Positions 33,776-46,787 of a stretch of DNA of 64,000 nucleotides are shown here, in pieces (the first letter of the stretch is position 1; every line of letters starts with the position of its first letter). Below the pieces are notes generated by a model. The model had not been told where the DNA came from and did not search any database. It was given only the letters and a program-made list of their open reading frames with translations. This stretch comes from Manis javanica (lineage: Eukaryota > Chordata > Mammalia > Pholidota > Manidae). The translations under genes were made by a program, and so were the position numbers. The stretch spans positions 47,295,001 through 47,359,000 of the forward strand of contig NC_133161.1 of assembly GCF_040802235.1 (NCBI RefSeq), given 5' to 3'.

Positions 33776-34299
33776 CATTAGCATCCATTATGAAGATCTG
33801 TATCAAGTGACTCTGGGACCTATCCATGCAGTACCTTGTTGCACCTTCCTCAGCCAGTTCTTCGGCAGACTTCAGCTGACACAGAGATTTTATTCCTTAA
33901 TTTGTTGCTTAGGCCACACTGGTTTTCTGTCACCACTTGGGGCCAAAAACTACTTTTTTGAGCCATGCTCAAAAAAAGACTGTTCATCTTACCAGTGAAG
34001 TGACTTGTAGGCTAGTAATACAACAGGGATGTTTTGTTAGTATGGTCTATCTATCTTTAACACTTGTAACACAAATGCTACTATTGAAGCTACTGGAGGC
34101 TAAAACATAAGTCTTGAGTACTACTGCCTGCCTACCCTAGACTCAAACTTTCTAAATGATTCCAACAATACACAAATTCTCTGAGAAACAATTACAAGCA
34201 ACATGTTAAACACAGTTCACATACAGTACCCCAAAATGCCACCACACTGCATATTAGGTTAACAGTTTGCTTAAGACAATCTTAAATATTCTGGTAACT
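33776..34299. other. Short intergenic gap between convergent gene ends
   Basis: No exon, repeat or RNA gene is recognised. The frame at 33,807-33,998 has no recognisable domain. The gap could be shorter if TAX1BP1 transcripts run further. Confidence 0.6.
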
Positions 34300-35288
34300 A
34301 AAAAGCAAAATCAAACTGCACTTTAATTCTTAAACATTCATATTTTAAAAGAGGAATACAGTTCAGAAATCTAAGGCCTAGACCAAGAAGAGATGTTACA
34401 CTTCATGAAAAACTGTCACAAATAAATCTGACAATGAAATTACACATCTCCATGTGTCCTCTTTAATGCTGAGAGTGTACCAAGAAACACATTACTTTGA
34501 TTGGGTTTATGTATTACATTTTATCACTTACTGAGAATGTTATTTCAAAGCTATACTTGCATCAGGAAAATGTGAAAAATATTTTTTCATGATTTTATGC
34601 CACAAACATTTAACAGATCATATAATATTAAACAACTACATTGACTTATCTTGTTCCATTTTCCCATTAGATAGAAATACAACTTAAAGATGGCTTAAAA
34701 ATAATCATTCAGGTTTTTAAAATCAAAATTAGCAAAATATGCCCTCTATTCCTAAAGAAAACATTTCAAATATAAAAAGGATATTTGCCATACTGTAAGC
34801 ATGTGGTCTCATTTTACATGCAGCTCCATTTCTAAAGAGGGTTGTGTATTTCATGAGCTGAATTATGGAAGCTTCTGTATTCAAAAAATAACTTTGCCAG
34901 ACTTTATAAATTATTTTTATTATGTAATATTTAGTAGCCATGCTCAATCAACAAGGTCAACATAAACTTGTAAATATTCTAAATATACTCTACATATACT
35001 TTTTCAGTGGAGTAACATTAAAATAATCCTTAATTTTGCAAACTGGGGAATAAATAAAGATACAAACACAAAAGAATTTTTCTTCAGCAGGTAAGAGTAA
35101 CAAAGGTTAAAATTATATTTATTGATAAGCCAAAGATTGACCCTGACCCCTAATGACACCAAACTCAAAGTAGCTCTTGGTCAGAAAAGTTAGAAGGGAC
35201 ATAAAAGTGATACCTTGTGGTCTCCTTAGTGGTCTACTGGAGATCTGTTAACTGCTCAACTGTATCAACTCTATCATAATCAAAGTAA
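34300..35288 (-). other. TAX1BP1: TAX1BP1 3' UTR (extent estimated)
   Basis: AT-rich non-coding sequence lies downstream of the TAX1BP1 stop. Minus-strand poly(A) hexamers are AATAAA at 35,118-35,123 and 34,916-34,921, and ATTAAA at 34,462-34,467 and 34,322-34,327. Which one is used cannot be decided by eye, so the lower boundary is a guess. Confidence 0.45.
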
Positions 35289-35490
35289 CTAATCAAAATT
35301 TAAAACATTCTGATCAAAATGGGTCTGCACATGCCTTTCAAACCCCTGCTGGTCGTAGTCAGGAGGGAACTGCTCGCTGCACATTGGGCACACCTTCCAG
35401 TGACTTTCCACATGTTCTTCAAATTTGCTCTGATCATAGTTGGGAGGGAACATTAATTCACAGAGGGGACACTTCTTGTGAACATCAAAG
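35289..35490 (-). CDS. TAX1BP1: TAX1BP1 terminal coding exon (two ubiquitin-binding zinc fingers)
   Basis: TAX1BP1 (T6BP/CALCOCO3) is a cytosolic autophagy and NF-kB-regulating adaptor. It binds ubiquitin and myosin VI through its C-terminal fingers. The exon follows the minus-strand acceptor TTTCTTCAAG and encodes 66 residues and TAG. Finger 1 has CPLC ... FEEHVESH and finger 2 has CPMC ... FERHVQTH, both with the YDQ motif before the helix. The C-terminus is FDQNVLNFD. The first base completes a Ser codon from the upstream exon. Finger 2 reads YDQQGFERH, with Gly where I recall Val in human. All metal ligands are intact. Confidence 0.97.
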
Positions 35491-36098
35491 CTTGAAGAAA
35501 TAGAAAAATGAAAGAATTACATATGTCTAATAAATCTGATAATAATAATCTTTATAAAATATGATATGGTTACATTTATCTAGTTAAGCTGATTCACACT
35601 AAACAGCTTATCTTGAAAGTCTGCAGTTACTCCAGAAACTTCTTTTTCTGCTTCTAAAGGCTAACTATTGACGACTGTGTGGACCATTTGTAAAGCTTCT
35701 CAATTTAGTTTTGTGATTAGACTGACAAAAATATTTATTCATTAAAATCCTCTACATACAATCACTATATGAAATGAGGATTCATGACAGTTCATTTTTT
35801 AACTAAACAAAACGCCTTTTGTAAAATCATAAAGATTAACACAACTTATTTCAATAGTATTCATTTGGTTTAACAACAGTGTTTTTATTAGCACTAGTTC
35901 TCACAGGACTGCATCCATCAGAATCACCCGGAGGACATGTTAAAACACAAACTGCTGGGTTCCACACCAAGGTCTGGGGTTCAGAAGGTCTGAGGTAGGG
36001 CCCTGGTCACAAGCATTTCTAACAAGTTTCCAGGGACCATATTTTGAGAACCACTGGTCTACATATACAAATTCTAAACAAGAAAGAAGGAAAATTAC
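35491..36098 (-). other. TAX1BP1: TAX1BP1 last intron with a MER5-like relic
   Basis: This is a 608-bp intron. At about 35,893-36,060 it holds a MER5A-like hAT element with inverted ends (CACTAGTTCTCAC... and ...TTGAGAACCACTGGT). The rest is AT-rich single-copy DNA. Confidence 0.85.
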
Positions 36099-36181
36099 CT
36101 GGAATCAAAACAAAAGCCTGTTCCATGACCCCGTAAATGCTGACTTGGAGGATCAGGGGCAGTGGCCACATGTTCATTTTC
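36099..36181 (-). CDS. TAX1BP1: TAX1BP1 coding exon upstream of the zinc fingers
   Basis: This 83-bp exon follows the minus-strand acceptor TTTTGCCTAG and ends ATTCCAG|GTAATT. It encodes ENEHVATAPDPPSQHLRGHG and then TGFCFDS plus two bases of a split Ser codon. The Pro-rich linker and the GFCFDS motif directly before the fingers match the human protein. Phase is 0 at its start and 2 at its end, consistent with both neighbours. Confidence 0.95.
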
Positions 36182-37765
36182 CTAGGCAAAAAATAATTTT
36201 GCAACTTTTGAGAAAAGTAAAAGTACATATAAATTCCTTAAGCCAACAATAAAGGAAGATTACACTTTCAAAAATTTTACTTCTATTTCCATTTAATTAG
36301 ATTTTCACATAAGCATGTTTGAAAGTAAATTTTTATATAATCTTTCATTGTGGACTAAGTCTTACTTTTTGGTGTAAAAGGCAGTGTTTAGTGGGATGGA
36401 GAGTATATCACACCTGTATATGTGACTGAAGTAGAGACCCATAGACTTTGCTGAACTTATATGTAGGTGACTTTATGGATTCATACACTGAATGACCACT
36501 TTTAAGACTGTATTATTTTTCCTATTATTTAGTAATAGTTAATTTGCAAGACAGTGTCTGTGACAACATACACCCACTGCATGATAGAAATTATAAATAA
36601 AGGAAAACTGGTAAAATATACAAAGTCCATGTGTATGTTCATGGGCACACACACAGGCAAATTCAACTAAACCATGTGAAGGCAAAGCACTGCACCAAAC
36701 TACAGGCCTCAAAACACTGTTGGGGAAGAATAAAATCCAAATTTAAATATTTGGTTAACAGATTATCAAGGAAGGAAGCCTCCGAAAAATATGTAAATCT
36801 GAGTCTGAATATGAAAGGAAACACTGATTAGATTTCCAGCCCCTCATCCCTGCAGTTCTTATCTGTACATGCCACATCAACAGCTAGACTCTCACTTCAC
36901 ATCAGAAGCAGCCGCATCATCTGAAGTGTCCATCTGCTGCCCTCCCTCGAGCAGCTCTGTTAGCTGCTCTCAGGTCCTGACCCAGCAGCACATGAGCAGA
37001 GCAGATGCTAACAAAGACCTGATGTTGGGTGGTCACGCTCACCCCAGAGCTGCTAGTCATGTGCTTAGTAGTTAAAACACAATGGGAAGAGGTAACAAAA
37101 AAATGTGAAGTGAACAGACAAATCCAAGTTATCTTAAAACCCAGACTTTTAAAGCTGTAAGTACACTGTGGGAAGATGACATATATAGTACTTGAATCTG
37201 CTCAGCTTAATATATATGACAGTAAATTTTGATTCTGTAACACATTACTCTAGCCAGATTTAGGACCCAGAAACAATATCTGAAACAACGAATCTGCTGA
37301 AATAACTACATATAAAATTCTCTCATTTATATTTTAAATAAAAAAAATTTATTTTCTATTTAAGAAAATAATTGGAAAAGATTAAAAAGTTAAGGCCTTG
37401 ATATTCTACTTTGAGTATCTACAAAATTCCTAATGACAGATATTTATAGTACAACTTTCTAGGTGCCAAAATATAATGAAACCAAAAACCTCCTTTCCCT
37501 GGTTTTTAACAGCTAGTAGCTTAGACCAATTTACTGCTTCCATGAATCAGGCAACAACAGTTGTTGCTAGTTACAGTGCTATCAGACCAACTATCAGACA
37601 TATAGTTAACCCTACTTGTAAAATATCTGGAGAGGGGAAAAAACAATTTACATTTTAAGTCTTTGTACTTACTAAGCCATATATAATTTGAGAATGACAC
37701 TAATATTCTGTTTCTACCACCTATTTCTTAATAAAAGGGGAGAGAGGTTCAAGAGTAGAATTCTA

Positions 37766-39531
37766 AGAATAAATATGGAGGTGAAAGGCCTGTACTCTGA
37801 AAACTGTAAGACACTCATGTGAGAAATTAAAGAAGGCATAATTAAATGGAAATCTATCCCATGCTCATGGGCAGGAAGAATTAATATTGCCAAAATGGCC
37901 ATCCTGTCCAAAGTAGTTTACAGACTCGATGCAATCCCTATCAAAATAACAATGGCATTTTTCAATTATCTTGAGCAAATAATCCTTAAATGCATCTGGA
38001 ACCACAAAATACCCCAAATAGCCAAAGCGATCCTGACAAAGAAGAACAAAGTTGTGGGGGTAGAGAGGTTATGTTGACTTAAAGCTATACTACAAAGCTA
38101 CAGTAATCGAAACAGTATGGTACTAGCACAAGAACATTCATAGATTGACAGGTAAGAATAGAGAGCCCAGATATAAACCCACGCATATACAATGGGGAAG
38201 AGACACCAGTTACTGAGAAAACTGGACACATAAGAGAACGAACCTGGATTACTGTCTAACTCCTTACACAAAAGTAAACTCAAAATGGATCAAAAACCTA
38301 AACATAAGACATAAAACCATAAAGTCCTTAGACAAAAACCTAGGCAAAAATCTCTTGAAGAATTGCATGAGCGATTTTTTCCTGGGTACATCTCCTCAGG
38401 CGAGGGAAACAAAATAAAAAATGAACAAGTGTGACTACATCAAACCAAAAAGTTTCTGTACAGCAAAGGACACCCATCAGCAGAACAAAAAGGCATCCTA
38501 CAGTATGGGAGAATATATTCATAAATGACTCATCTAATAAGGGGTTAACATCCAAAATATATGAAGAACTCATATGCCTCAACACCAAAAAAACAAATAA
38601 CCTGATTAAAAAATGGGTGGAAGACCTGAACATTTTTCCAAAGAAATACAGATGGCCAAGAGGCACATGAAAAGATGTTCCACATCACTAATCATCAGGG
38701 AAATGCAAATCAAAACTACAATGCGGTATCACCTCACACCAGTTAGAATGGCCACTATCCAAACAACAAGGTATAACAAGTACTAGCAAGGATGTGAAGA
38801 AAAGGGAACCGTCCTACACAGTGGGAATGTCAGTTGATACAGCCATGGTGGAAAGCAGTATGGAGGTTCCTCGAAAAACTAAAAATAGAAACACTATACA
38901 ACTTAGTAATTCCACTTGCAGGAATTTACCCAAAGAAAACAAAATCTCTGATTCAAAAAGACATGCACTCCTATGTTTACTGACACATTATTTACAATAG
39001 CCAAATATGAAAGCAACCTAAGGGTCCATTACCAATGAATGGATAAAAATGATGTGGTATATATACACAATGGAATATTATTCAGCCACAAAAAAAATCC
39101 TGCCATCTGCAACAACATGGATGGACTTAACAGGAATGAAGCTAAGTGAAATATGCCAGGCAAAAAAAGACAAAATGATTTCACTTATTTGTGGAATATA
39201 AAAACAAAACAAAACAAAACAAACAAAATGAACAAAATAGCAGTAGACTCATAGACACTGAAGAAGTGACTGGTGGTTACCATGGGAGAGGGTGTGGGAG
39301 ATAAAGGGACACAAAAATGCTAATCATAATACAAAGCTGGTCACGGATATACTAATACAGCATGGAGAAATAGTCAAATGATTCTCTAACAGATTCCTGT
39401 GTTGACAGATAGTAACTGCACTAGTGGGGGCAAGGGTTTAAAAATGAAGCTAACTCTGTTGAATCACTGTATTGTATACTTTAAACCAATATGTGATTGT
39501 ATTATCAATGATACTTCAATTTAAAAAATAA
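37766..39531 (+). mobile_element. 5'-truncated L1 (ORF2 end and 3' UTR) with 12-bp duplication
   Basis: This L1 starts in late ORF2 (LYSENCKTL-type sequence) and ends after a poly(A)-like AAAAAATAAA. AGTAGAATTCTA flanks it at 37,754-37,765 and 39,532-39,543. The coding part has many frameshifts. It is antisense to TAX1BP1. A simple (AAAAC)n tract at about 39,200-39,224 lies at the start of its 3' UTR. Confidence 0.88.
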
Positions 39532-40307
39532 AGTAGAATTCTAGATGTTATAATGAGGCCTAACAAGTTCTCATGAAATAAAAGAAGAAATCACCTACTC
39601 AGAATAGTTCAAAACCAGTAGGTATATAAGTTCTTTGAGTAGCCAATTCAAATAATAGGCTCTTGTGATCCTGACATGCAAAATGGCCACATTTTCACTC
39701 ATGAATATATTTTTCTATTTTACGTGTCAAGCTTGGTTAAGTTTCCAAAACCATATTAGATTAAATATAACAAATTATATCGGGAAGTGAGGTTCTTAAG
39801 GCAGGCCCACTGTCAGCAACAAAAAATGCCTATGAACAAAAACAGAAAAGCAGGTAAGAATCCAAAACATCCAACATGTATTTCAGCATTGGATCATACA
39901 GCTTTACTATACATCTTAAAAGAATGTGAAGACATCGTTTAATGTTGAGTTTTACATTAATAAACTTAAGTAATTGAGGTTTATTAGGTATTCTTCAAGA
40001 AGGCAGAAAATCATGTTTTAGAAAGGTTTCTACACAAAACTACTAAAATAATCAAATTTCAGCACTCATGTGTTGACCCAAAACAATTTTGAATAGCAGG
40101 TTTTAAAGTATCAGTACCTAGTATTTTAGCTAAAGTGCTAAAATAATCTTATAAGCAAATTTTATTGGGAATATCACAATGAGATCTATTTAATACCAAA
40201 TAATTAAATTTTTAAGAAAACATCATTTCCAACAGCATTTTAATCTCTTCAAAGGTCTAAACCATCTTACATTGTTCATCTACCTTTAGACCAGTCAGCA
40301 CAATAGC

Positions 40308-40629
40308 ACAGTTGACCTTTGAATGATGCAGAGGTTAGGGGCACCAATCCCCCACGCAGTTGAAAATCTATGTACAACTTTTGGCTCCCCAAAAATTTAA
40401 CCACTAAAAGCCAACTGATAACTGGAAGCCTTACTAATAACCAACAGTCAATTAACACTGTTTTGTATGTTATATGCATTATATACTGCCTTCTTATGAA
40501 ATAAACTAAAGAAAATGTTTTCTAAATTGTCACAAATCTACAAAAAATTTTCCACTATGAATGTATTGAAAAAAATCTGTGCATAAGTGGTTCCATGCAG
40601 TTCAACCCTTGTTGTTCAAGGGTCAACTC
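40308..40629. mobile_element. Tigger2/MER28-like DNA transposon
   Basis: The terminal inverted repeats are CAGTTGACCTTTGAATGATG at the left and the matching GTTGTTCAAGGGTCAACT at the right. Inside is GGTTAGGGGCACCAATCCCC, which is typical of Tigger2-type non-autonomous elements. It is about 320 bp with an internal deletion relative to the autonomous element and encodes no transposase. Confidence 0.8.
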
Positions 40630-40879
40630 TACTTCTACTACTACAAATCGGTTTTTAAGCAAAGGAAACAGCTACTGTAAACTGAAGCTCCATCTGAAAT
40701 TCCAAAACTTCTCATCAGATGCATGAGTCAAAATCTAGTTTATAATAAAATTCTTGTTTTCTTATCAAAGTATATCTGAAATAGGATTAAGGTGGGTTTA
40801 TCTCTTGGACATTAAAATAAGGTTAATCATACTAAATTCAAAATACAATCATGAGTGTAAAAATAACATATATACAGCA

Positions 40880-41398
40880 ATTGCATTTATGCATATATAT
40901 CCAAAAGAATTTAAAGAACTGGAATAGATGTATTTGAACCTATAGGGTCATAGCAGCATTATTCACAAAAGCCTATGTGAGTATCTTAGCAATGGATGAA
41001 TGAACAAACTATGGTGTATACACACAATGGAGTATTATTTAGCCTTAAAAAGGAAGGAAATTCTAACAAGTGTTACAACATGGATGGATCTTGAGGACAT
41101 TATACTAAATAAGTAACAAAAAGACAAATAGTGTATGATCCCACTTATAAAAGGTACCTAGAGTAAATCAGATTTATAGAGACAAAGTAGAATGGTGAAT
41201 TGCCAGGAGCTGGATGGAGAGAGGATACAGGGAGTTGCTGTTTAATGAGTACAGAGTTTCTGTTGTGTAAGATGAAAACAGTTTTGGAGACTGGTTTCAC
41301 AACAATGTGAATGTACATAACACTACAGAACTGTACATTTACAAATGGATAAGATGGTAATGTTATGTGTATTCTACCACAATAAATAAATGCAATCA
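40880..41398 (+). mobile_element. Old L1 3' end
   Basis: The L1 ORF2 terminal and 3' UTR signature is recognisable (TGGATGAATGAACAAAC, CACAATGGAGTATTATTTAG, ACATGGATGGATCTTGA), ending in CCACAATAAATAAATGC. It is strongly diverged. Confidence 0.8.
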
Positions 41399-41944
41399 TG
41401 ATTAAACTAGCAATATAGGAGCTAAGGACTGAGTTATGCCATCTGAATTATTATGATTCCAGACAATGGGACCATACACAATCATTTTCCAAATTGTACT
41501 GTGATTCTATCACTGCTAAGAATTACTAATTGAAATATTTACATATCATTCAGGAGTTAGTAATGTATGTCAAGGAAGAAAGGCCCACTGCTTAATAAAA
41601 CCGTTACTAAATTATTAATTATTACTTTAGTTCAAGAGCTTAAGAAACATTTGCTAAGGCCAAGGTCAACAAAAATTTAAAAAGTATCAATGACTGGCTA
41701 ACTCTTATATAAAACTGAAGTATTCATATTTATTCTTATCCCTCAAAACTTTGTACTATTAGGTAAACATAGTCAATATTCCTCTATTTATGAGATGTGT
41801 TTAAGCTCTGACAAACATCCATTTTGAGTAACATTCTCAATGAAGGAATATCACTGAACTATGTAATTTAGAGGTATTACAAAATCAGAAAGCAAATTAT
41901 TTTGCAAGATCTCTATTACTTTTCAAATGTTACTTTTCTCCATA

Positions 41945-43085
41945 TTCAGAAATTAACTCAGAATGGACTAAAAACCTAAATGTAAGAGCTCGAAGAAAAC
42001 ACAAAACACAGGGGCAAATCTTTCTAACTTTGAATTAGGCAATGGTTTCTGGGATATGACAACAAAAGTACAAGTAAAAAACAAAACAGATAAATATGAC
42101 TCCATCAAGATTAAAGACTTTTTTGACTACAAAGGATACCAAAAAAATTAAAAAGACAACCCACAAAATGGGAGAAAATATTTGCAAATCATGCATCTGA
42201 CAATGGACAGTCCATTTAATGAGCAGCCAAAGGATTTGAACAGAAATTTTTTCCAAAGCCAATATACAAATGACCACCTAGCACATGAAAGATGCTCAAC
42301 ATTATTAGCCATCAGAGAAATGCAAATAAAAACCATGATAATATGCCACATTATTAGCCATCAGAGAAATGCAAATAAAAACCATGATGATATGCCACTT
42401 CACACCCACTAGGATGGACTATACTCAAAACAACAGACAAGTGTGGGTGAGCATGTGGAGAAACTGGAACCCTTTTCCATTGCTAATAGCCAATTAAAAC
42501 TGTACAACCACTGTAGAAAACAGGCTATTCTTCCAAAGAACAGTTACCATTATGACTCAGCAATTCCACTCCTAGCTATATACCCAAAAGAACTGATAAA
42601 AGTATTCAAAAAACTTGTATACAAGTTCACAGCAGCACTACTTACAACCAAAAGATGGAAAAACCCAATGTCATTCAACAGATAAAAGAACGAAATATGG
42701 TATATCCATACCATGGAATGTCATCCAGCATTAAAAAGGAATGACGTATATTTATATTCTTCATGCTAAACACATATGCATGCTAAAACATGGATGAACC
42801 TTGAAAACATCATGCTAAGTCCAAGTCACATATATGATTTTTTTATCAATGTCCACAACAGGCAACTCTCCAGAGACAGAAAGTAGTTCCCTGGAGCTTG
42901 GGGAATAAAGGTTGGGAGGTAAATGCTAAAGATTATAGGGCTTCTTTTTACAGTAAAATGTTCTAAAATTTATTGTGGTGACAGCTGCACAACTGTGAAT
43001 ATACTAAAAACCACTAAATTGTATACTTTAAATGGTGAATCATATGGTATGTAAGTTGTATCTCAATAAAGCTGTTAACAAAAAT
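41945..43085 (+). mobile_element. Old L1 3' fragment with internal tandem duplication
   Basis: This ORF2 C-terminal and 3' UTR sequence is decayed, ending TCTCAATAAAGCTGTTAACA. It contains a 49-bp direct duplication at 42,301-42,349 and 42,350-42,398. Confidence 0.82.
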
Positions 43086-43284
43086 TACTTTTCCAAGATG
43101 ACCTGAACATTAGTTTATTATGCAAAAAATTTAAAATCAAGCATCTAAATAGTCCCTACTGTAAGAAAGGCATTGTACTAAATAGGATAAAAATAGCAAA
43201 TTCAGATTAAGAGATGCCAGCCAGAGATACCTTATCAGCTGGAAATAAGTGTATAAAAAAATTAAAACATAACAGTATAAAATT

Positions 43285-43565
43285 AATGTAATCCTTTTGA
43301 TGAAGTCCAGTTTATTTTTGTTGCTATGCTTTTGGTGTCACATCTAAGAAACCACTGCCTAATCCAGTGTCACAAAAAACTGAACCTCTGTTTTCTTTTT
43401 AATTTTAGTTTAGCTCTTATACTTAAGTTCAATTTTTTATATGGCATATGTAAGGTAGAGATCCAATTTCATTGTTTTGCATATGGATCTCTAACTGTCC
43501 CAGCACCATTTGTTGAAAAGACTGTTCTTTTCCCATTGAAATGCCTTGGCACTTTTGATAAAAGT
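43285..43565 (-). mobile_element. Old L1 ORF2 fragment, minus strand
   Basis: Phrases such as TTTGATGAAGTCCAGTTTAT and CCCAGCACCATTTGTTGAA identify the ORF2 region between RT and the C-terminus. Both ends are truncated. Confidence 0.75.
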
Positions 43566-44059
43566 AAGTTGATGGTAATTATATACTACTTTTGTAAGCA
43601 GAAAACGTATCGGTCATATTCAAAATAAAATTTAAGAGTAAGACAACATTATGAAAAACAGCAGTTTAAGAAAGGTAAAAAATCAAATAATGCATCATGA
43701 CAAATTGGAAATGGATCTTGATTCTTTCAAACAGTGGTTCTCAACAATGTTGGAGTCACAGAACCTTTGAGAATTCATAGATCCCTCAGAGAATAAAAGC
43801 TAAAAACTCATCAGAAAACACAAAATGCATATCAATAAAACCGGTTTTCAGTTTGACAGTTCAGTGTTCTTGAGGAAAGCTGCAAACCACACATTAATAA
43901 AATGTGTGAGCCTTAGTCTTTCAGAAATAGAGGGGAAGGGAAAGGAGTAAAGCCAGTCCAGGTAGAAGGGAAACAGTGAACATGAAAAACAACTGGGAAG
44001 TAGAATGTGTGTTAAAGGAAAAGGAAATAATCCAGCCTTGAATGACAGGCTTGGGAAGT

Positions 44060-44235
44060 TTAGACCAGTGTCATTCAAATTTTATTGAGCATAGGATCAC
44101 CTAAGGATTTTGTTAAATGTGATCTAATTCTCAGTAGGTACAGAATGGAGGTGGTGGAGATGCCACAGTTCTGACAAGCTCCCGGGAGATACCAATACTG
44201 TTGGTCCACAGATCATATTTTTGAGTAACAAGGGT
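44060..44235. mobile_element. MER5-like hAT relic
   Basis: ATAGGATCACCTAAGGATTTTGTTAAA and a closing GACAAGCTCCCGGGAGAT-like block (about 44,090-44,200) resemble MER5A/B. It is diverged. Confidence 0.6.
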
Positions 44236-44809
44236 TTAGACCCATGTTTTCAAAAACTGCAAGAGGCTAAGGCACACAGCAAATTCACAGGGGTACTATG
44301 GGATATTTTTAATTTTCTAAGTTAATTATGCCAAAACACTCCACATTTGTCAGATACCACATGAACAACTAAGTTCAAGATGGCTTTTCAGTTTCAACAT
44401 TAGACAGTGCTACATTCCTTTCAGTGACATGCTATCTTTGAGAAGCTGGGTTTTGGCAGCCACTGAGATATAAAGTATGCACCTTGTGAAAATCAATGTG
44501 AAAGAGGAAATGAAGGTGGCTTGTCTAATCTGATTCTAAGGTTTGAGAAGTCATACAGTGGTCAACTGCCACATATATACCATTAGTAATTGTGGTTATT
44601 TAAGTAGGAAATGAGAATATGAATCTTTCTTTCAATTCATATGTACTTTTTTCCATATGGTTACTACATTTGTTAGGATATTAAGTATTTCTTTTGGCCT
44701 ATGGCAGGAGGGGGACTATAAAAAAATTTACTGAGATGCTAAGGGTACCTAGAATTGAGAAAGTTTGAGAACCTCTGGTTTAGTCTATTTAATAGGTTGA
44801 CAGGTGGTT

Positions 44810-45065
44810 AATTAAGTGCACAGCTTCAAAGCTAAACCAACGAGGATCAAATCCTGGCTGTACCCTTACCAGCTGTGTGATCTGAAAAAAGGCAATTAAA
44901 CTTAAGTTTCCTCCATTATAAAAAGAGACAGTAGTCCCTACCTTATAGGACTGCTATGAAGAATAAATGAGTTAATGTATTTAAAGGGCTAAGCATTAGC
45001 TGGCAAATAGAGCTATAGAAATGTTTGTCGCTATCACAGTCATCATAATTATGATGTTAGAGTTA
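44810..45065 (+). repeat. MIR SINE relic
   Basis: The MIR core order is clear: CCAGCTGTGTGATCTG, then TTAAGTTTCCTCCATTATAA, then TAGGACTGCTATGAAGAATAAATGAG. Confidence 0.8.
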
Positions 45066-46329
45066 CTATTATTCCACTCATTAGGTAGAAGGGAGTCAAT
45101 AAATGCTTTTGATCTGATAGTAGACCACTATCAGTTTCCGATGCAGAAGGGAAGAGAGGTGGCAGGTATATGACTACAGCAGGCTGGAAGAGGCTACCTC
45201 AACCATGACTCAAAGGTGCTGAGTCCTGTGGCTGTGAATCATTGCCAGGGTAGAGAAACAAAGAAAAGGAACAGGTTAAACTTATAACTGTTTCCTGTAT
45301 TCTAACTAAAATTACTTACTAAAATACTTCATATGCAAGTAGTTTTTGTTTTTGTAATGACAAGATCTTTTTTAACAAAAGGTCTGAATATAAAAACTGT
45401 CTAATGTGAAAAGTCTTCTGATTGCAAAATACAATCACCTAAGGTGTGCCTATTAAGAACCCTTCCGTCTCATTACCAAATCTAAGCATGTCAGCAAACG
45501 AGCACAAGACTCTAACACTGCTTCTCATAGGTTTGCAGGAGGGCAAAGCACACAGATCAGAAAGAACATTCTGCTAATTAAACTGAAGCAGATGACTACG
45601 AAAGAGAAGGGCTTGTCACAAGTAACATCTGTGCCAAGAATGATCAGATTAAATATGCAAAATATAAAGTAAAGGTGTAAAAAAGCAGTAAGATTATACT
45701 CTAGACCTTAAATAGGCTACAAAAGTTTTGACAGTTTTTCTAATTATTCCCAGTAATAGACATAGGAGGCCAAAAGGCAGGAGGGATAAATACATTTTTC
45801 TCCATTATGGGTGTTGAGCAGAAGGGGTAACATCATGCCTGTCTGAACACTGATCAGTTTCTACCAAGGTTAATAGCAATTAAATGCAGCAAACTAGATT
45901 AAATGAGAAACAGGTCATGATACTGCTGTACTTGCAAAGAGCACGATAAAGCATTTCTTTTAAATTCATTTTAATGCACAGGAAATCCAAAAAGAGCTAT
46001 GAGGAAAAGAATATTTATTAAATGTTGAAATCTCAGAAATAATGACATGCAACACAAACTAACTCAGTTATCAGTACTGTGTCGCTGAGAGATTATACTA
46101 ACAATGTCTAAACGAGCATTTTCTGAAAAAGAAAACTATGACACACTTCTTCAGCTAAAGAGTCCACCTTAAAATTTAAAGTAGGATATAAATGCTAAAA
46201 TGAAAAGATGTACACTAAAGCACAGTAGTATAATTAATACTGCCTCTTCTAACCTAGTATACCTACAATAAAAAGAATACTCAATAAGTGATAAATTAAG
46301 GTTAAACTATCTGTGACTACAGTTAATAA

Positions 46330-46525
46330 TAATGTGTATTTGAAAGCTGTTGAGAAAGTAGATCTCAAAAGTTCTCATCACAAGGGAAAAAAAACTGTAT
46401 GTGATGACAGTAGTTAACCTAAACTTGTAATCATTTTGCCATATATACAATTACTGAATCATTATGTTGTATACAGGAGAACTAATATGTTATGTGTCAA
46501 TTACATCTCAGTAGAAAACTTTTAA
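46330..46525 (+). mobile_element. Old L1 3' UTR end
   Basis: AAAAGTTCTCATCACAAGG, GTTGTATACAGGAGAACTAA and TGTCAATTACATCTCAGTAG are typical of older L1 3' ends. Confidence 0.7.
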
Positions 46526-46787
46526 AAAGGTTAAACTATCTGGTAACTACAATATCCTAAATTCAATCACAGAACTTATTTAATCTTTTACTTTAGTATA
46601 AATCCTAAAGTTTAAGTCTGAAGCATATAAATGGTTGATTTTTCAAATTTAAATATAAGCAAGTTTTTCCAAAAATCAAGCAAGCAATCTTATGTACTAA
46701 CAAGCACACACACTCTTTTCACACACACCACTCTACACAGGACAAAAAATAGAAGGGACAGGCTCAGAAAATGGAGAGTCAATTTAC

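Larger units (their letters stand above)
36182..46787 (-). other. TAX1BP1: TAX1BP1 intron of 10.6 kb rich in old transposons
   Basis: Unique AT-rich DNA occupies 36,182-37,750. Listed separately are L1 (37,766-39,531), Tigger2-like (40,308-40,629), L1 3' ends (40,880-41,398; 41,945-43,085), a minus L1 piece (43,285-43,565), MER5-like (44,060-44,235), MIR (44,810-45,065) and an L1 3' end (46,330-46,525). A hAT-like end CAGTGGTTCTCAA occurs at about 43,734, with a possible partner TTTGAGAACCTCTGG at about 44,765. Nothing is recognised in 39,545-40,300 or 45,070-46,330. Confidence 0.8.
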
